Shown one piece after another: positions 62,050 to 64,000 of a DNA stretch of 64,000 nt. The stretch is from NCBI RefSeq assembly GCF_016765615.1, contig NZ_JAESWA010000023.1, positions 516,093-580,092 on the forward strand, read 5' to 3'. The DNA is from Clostridium paridis (GTDB lineage Bacteria > Bacillota > Clostridia > Clostridiales > Clostridiaceae). The notes below the pieces were generated by a model. The model ran no database searches. It worked only from the letters and a program-made list of their open reading frames with translations, and was not told where the DNA came from. The position numbers and the translations under genes were made by a program. Each line of letters begins with the position of its first letter. Within the stretch, counting starts at the first letter, position 1.

Positions 62050-62529
62050 ATGAGTGAGGATGAAAGGAAAGAAGCAATAAATACAATAGTTAATTTTCAT
62101 ACAATATTTCAAAAGGAAGTTCTAGATTTATTTCCATACTGGGTTTCAGGACTTAGCCCGCTTTTATCAAGGGCCCTTATTGAAATATATAATTCTCAAG
62201 ATATAACTCCGTCTATTTTAAACAAGAGATTATCAATTACAGTTCCGAATACTAGTAGATGTTTACAACAATTGAGCGATTTGGGCTATATAGTTAAAAT
62301 TAAAGATAAGGCCGATAGAAGAATTACTCATATTAAACTTACTGAAAAGGGACTAGCCTTAGCTAGAAAGTCAATTGAAATTATGGAGAGTATATTGTTA
62401 GAGAAACTAAGTGTATTAGAAGTAGGCGAGATAGTTAAGCTTTCGGAGGCATTTACAACAATCAAAGATTTACTTGAAAAAATAGGTAAGTCTAGCCCTA
62501 AAATATACGAAGATAAAAAAGCATTTTAA
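62050..62529 (+). CDS. MarR-family transcriptional regulator
   Basis: A 159-residue winged-helix regulator. The DNA-binding segment LNKRLSITVPNTSRCLQQLS (about residues 57-76) and the wing IKDKADRRITHIKLTEKG (about 85-102) match MarR. It starts 18 bp after motB with GGAGGA, so it is probably co-transcribed with the stator genes, which is an unusual partner. A T-rich hairpin (ACTACATTATA type) lies downstream. Ligand unknown. Confidence 0.88.
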   Translation: MSEDERKEAINTIVNFHTIFQKEVLDLFPYWVSGLSPLLSRALIEIYNSQDITPSILNKRLSITVPNTSRCLQQLSDLGYIVKIKDKADRRITHIKLTEKGLALARKSIEIMESILLEKLSVLEVGEIVKLSEAFTTIKDLLEKIGKSSPKIYEDKKAF

Positions 62530-62548
62530 ATGTGTAAATTAAGTTATT

Positions 62549-62586
62549 AAGGCTACGTTATATAATTTATAATGTAGTCTTAATTC
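62549..62586 (+). terminator. probable terminator after MarR gene
   Basis: AAGGCTACGTTATA and TATAATGTAGTCTT pair with two wobbles around AATT and are followed by AATTCATTTTT, a weak T-run. Confidence 0.6.
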
Positions 62587-62615
62587 ATTTTTAGGTAGTT
62601 CAATTTAATATTGAG

Positions 62616-63188
62616 CTACCTGTTTTTATTATTCATTTGAATAGATAAAATAAAGTCATCTATCATAATCTTAAAACTTTCTTCTATGTTAGCTGGTCCT
62701 TGGAAGAATCCCAGTGAATGTAGCGAAATAAAACCATGTAAAAGACTTCTTAATATTCTACTTTTATGAGCTTGAAGAGCGTCATCCTTAACATAATAAT
62801 TTAAAACTTGACGAATTATGGCGGTAGTTTCTTTAGCTAGATTTAAAATATCTTCATCCTTGGTCTCAGGTATATTGGTAAAAAGGCCATAAGCAGTTTT
62901 ATTCTCTAGGGCAAAGTTCCTATACACATATGCAAATTCTCTAATAGCATCTTCACCACTTCTACCAATTAATTTTTGCATTAATGTAATATTTAATTTT
63001 TTAATAAAATATATGGTCATTTTTGTTTTAAGATCATCCATATTAGTAAAATGATTATATAATGAAGGATATTTTATACCTAATTTCTCAGCAATCTTAG
63101 GAAAAGTAACCTGATTAAGTCCAATCTCATCAGCTAATGAGAAGGAAACTTCTATTATTTTCTCTTTGGTTAAATTACGTTTTTGCAT
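62616..63188 (-). CDS. TetR/AcrR-family regulator
   Basis: A 190-residue regulator. The HTH VTFPKIAEKLGIKYPSLYNHF (first half about residues 25-36) is followed by a WHG-type C-terminal domain with LLHGFISLHSLGFF (about 152-165). It is divergent from the MFS gene at 63352. A palindrome of ATAGTTT/AAACTAT half-sites in the spacer is its likely operator. Typical repressor of an exporter. Confidence 0.88.
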   Translation of the reverse strand: MQKRNLTKEKIIEVSFSLADEIGLNQVTFPKIAEKLGIKYPSLYNHFTNMDDLKTKMTIYFIKKLNITLMQKLIGRSGEDAIREFAYVYRNFALENKTAYGLFTNIPETKDEDILNLAKETTAIIRQVLNYYVKDDALQAHKSRILRSLLHGFISLHSLGFFQGPANIEESFKIMIDDFILSIQMNNKNR

Positions 63189-63263
63189 ACCCTATCACTC
63201 CTTGAAATTTCAAAGTATAGAAATAGTTTAACATTATATAATGCATTAATCAAACTATAAATA

Positions 63264-63279
63264 ATAGTTTACAAACTAT
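63264..63279. promoter_or_regulatory. putative TetR operator
   Basis: ATAGTTTACAAACTAT is a perfect 7-2-7 palindrome. Single half-sites recur on both sides (ATAGTTT at 63233, AAACTAT at 63252 and ATAGTTT at about 63285). It lies between the divergent TetR and MFS genes. Confidence 0.6.
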
Positions 63280-63351
63280 AAAATATAGTTTATTATTGTT
63301 TTTAGAAGGAATAAATTCTGACTTTGATTTATTTAATGGAGATGAAATTTT

Positions 63352-64000
63352 ATGGAATTATGGAAAAGAAACTTAATGGTTTGCTGGTTTGGAATGTTTG
63401 TAACAGGAATAGGAATGAGTCAGATTGCACCTATACTACCACTTTATATAAAACATCTTGGGGTAGGAAATACAAATTCAATTACACAATTATCAGGAAT
63501 AGCCTTTGGAATTACCTATGTAATATCAGCTATTTTCTCACCAATATGGGGACAAGCAGCTGATAGGTATGGTAGGAAACCAATGCTACTTAGGGCAAGT
63601 CTTGGTATGGCAATAATTGTTGGATTAATGGGTTTTGCACCAAATGTCTATGTACTTATAGGATTAAGACTATTGCAAGGAGCAATTACAGGATATAGTA
63701 CTGCGTGCACAACATTAATAGCAACCCAGACAGAAGAAGCACATGCAGGGTATGCATTGGGTACACTTTCTACAGCAAATATAGCAGGATCACTTTTAGG
63801 ACCAACTATTGGTGGATTTATTAGTGATTATGTAGGATTTAAAAGTGTATTTTTTATAACTGGAACACTACTATTTATTGCATTTATTACAACTTTATTT
63901 TTTGTAAAGGAGTCATTTAATCCTAAAGATAAGAAAGCTCTTAGCATAAAGGAAGTATGGAATAGTGTACCTGAAAAAGGATTAACAATAACTATGTTTG
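63352..64000 (+). CDS. MFS drug exporter, 3' end missing
   Basis: The frame runs from ATG 63352 (GGAGATG upstream) to the right edge; 216 residues are visible. The start reads MELWKRNLMVCWFGMFVTGI. Motif A is GQAADRYGRKPML (about residues 68-80). The sixth-helix region with GSLLGPTIGGFISDYVGF carries motif C. It is a DHA1-type multidrug exporter like 58309, with a different N-terminus. A short overlapping reading (63324-63563) in another frame is a shadow. The gene is under the divergent TetR at 62616. Confidence 0.88.
   Translation, partial: MELWKRNLMVCWFGMFVTGIGMSQIAPILPLYIKHLGVGNTNSITQLSGIAFGITYVISAIFSPIWGQAADRYGRKPMLLRASLGMAIIVGLMGFAPNVYVLIGLRLLQGAITGYSTACTTLIATQTEEAHAGYALGTLSTANIAGSLLGPTIGGFISDYVGFKSVFFITGTLLFIAFITTLFFVKESFNPKDKKALSIKEVWNSVPEKGLTITMF

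Noticed and set aside
63324-63563. 79-codon reading frame at the right end
   Set aside because: It is in a different frame from the MFS gene at 63352, whose sequence has the MFS motifs and a ribosome site; the frame is a shadow.
1-64000. CRISPR array, insertion sequence, prophage, tRNA or rRNA
   Set aside because: I scanned for regularly spaced repeats, transposase or integrase motifs, and rRNA or tRNA sequence, and saw none. The only tandem array is the 393-bp gene triplication.

Overview
The window is AT-rich, densely coded DNA from a low-GC Firmicute, almost certainly a Clostridium sensu stricto relative. Support comes from the AGGAGG-type ribosome sites, AT-rich spacers with strong hairpin terminators, TTG/GTG starts, and the protein families (oleate hydratase, DUF3784, clostridial 6S-like RNA, NiCoT behind a cobalamin riboswitch). 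I see no rRNA, tRNA, CRISPR array, phage or transposase gene. The most unusual trait for this lineage is a complete heme- and quinol-type respiratory nitrate reductase operon.

Layout. 1-8.4 kb: a TetR regulator cut by the left edge, a zinc-ribbon protein, a second TetR regulator, a DUF5692 membrane protein, then a four-gene operon of oleate hydratase, HypB, an 898-residue iron-sulfur/FAD oxidoreductase and HypA. There is no hydrogenase in the window. 8.4-31 kb: mixed accessory genes: a degenerate aldo-keto reductase, a chemoreceptor, a thioesterase, three tandem copies of a zinc-ribbon membrane protein with an exact 393-bp period, a CrtI-like oxidoreductase, HAD, AAA and nucleotidyltransferase genes, an AraC regulator, a split permease pair, YnfA, a beta-lactamase-fold lipoprotein, a run of small membrane proteins, a 2H phosphoesterase and an AlkP-superfamily enzyme. 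A 6S RNA candidate lies at about 30.9-31.1 kb.

31-41.7 kb: a CBS protein, a LacI regulator divergent from a TIM-barrel-like protein and a 2-hydroxyacid dehydrogenase, an alpha/beta hydrolase, an HD protein and several exported proteins of unknown function. Five members of an unrecognised family of small secreted proteins lie here; a sixth is at 25.3 kb. 41.8-54.3 kb: narGHJI, a ten-helix membrane protein, then moeA, mobB, mobA, mog, a MOSC protein, moaC and moaA. Together these build a Mo-bisMGD nitrate reductase, except that MPT synthase (MoaD/MoaE), molybdate uptake and NarK are not here. 54.4-55.7 kb: a cobalamin riboswitch with terminator ahead of a NiCoT-family cobalt/nickel transporter.

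56.2-60.1 kb: a TetR regulator divergent from two flavodoxin-like proteins, then an MFS exporter and a second TetR. One palindrome (GTTTACA/TGTAAAC) occurs four times in the two promoter regions, so this reads as a single drug- or redox-responsive regulon. 60.5-62.5 kb: motA, motB and a MarR regulator. 62.6-64 kb: another TetR regulator divergent from an MFS exporter that runs off the right edge. Short unexplained stretches remain, chiefly the 580 bp of AT-rich DNA at 37.2-37.8 kb.
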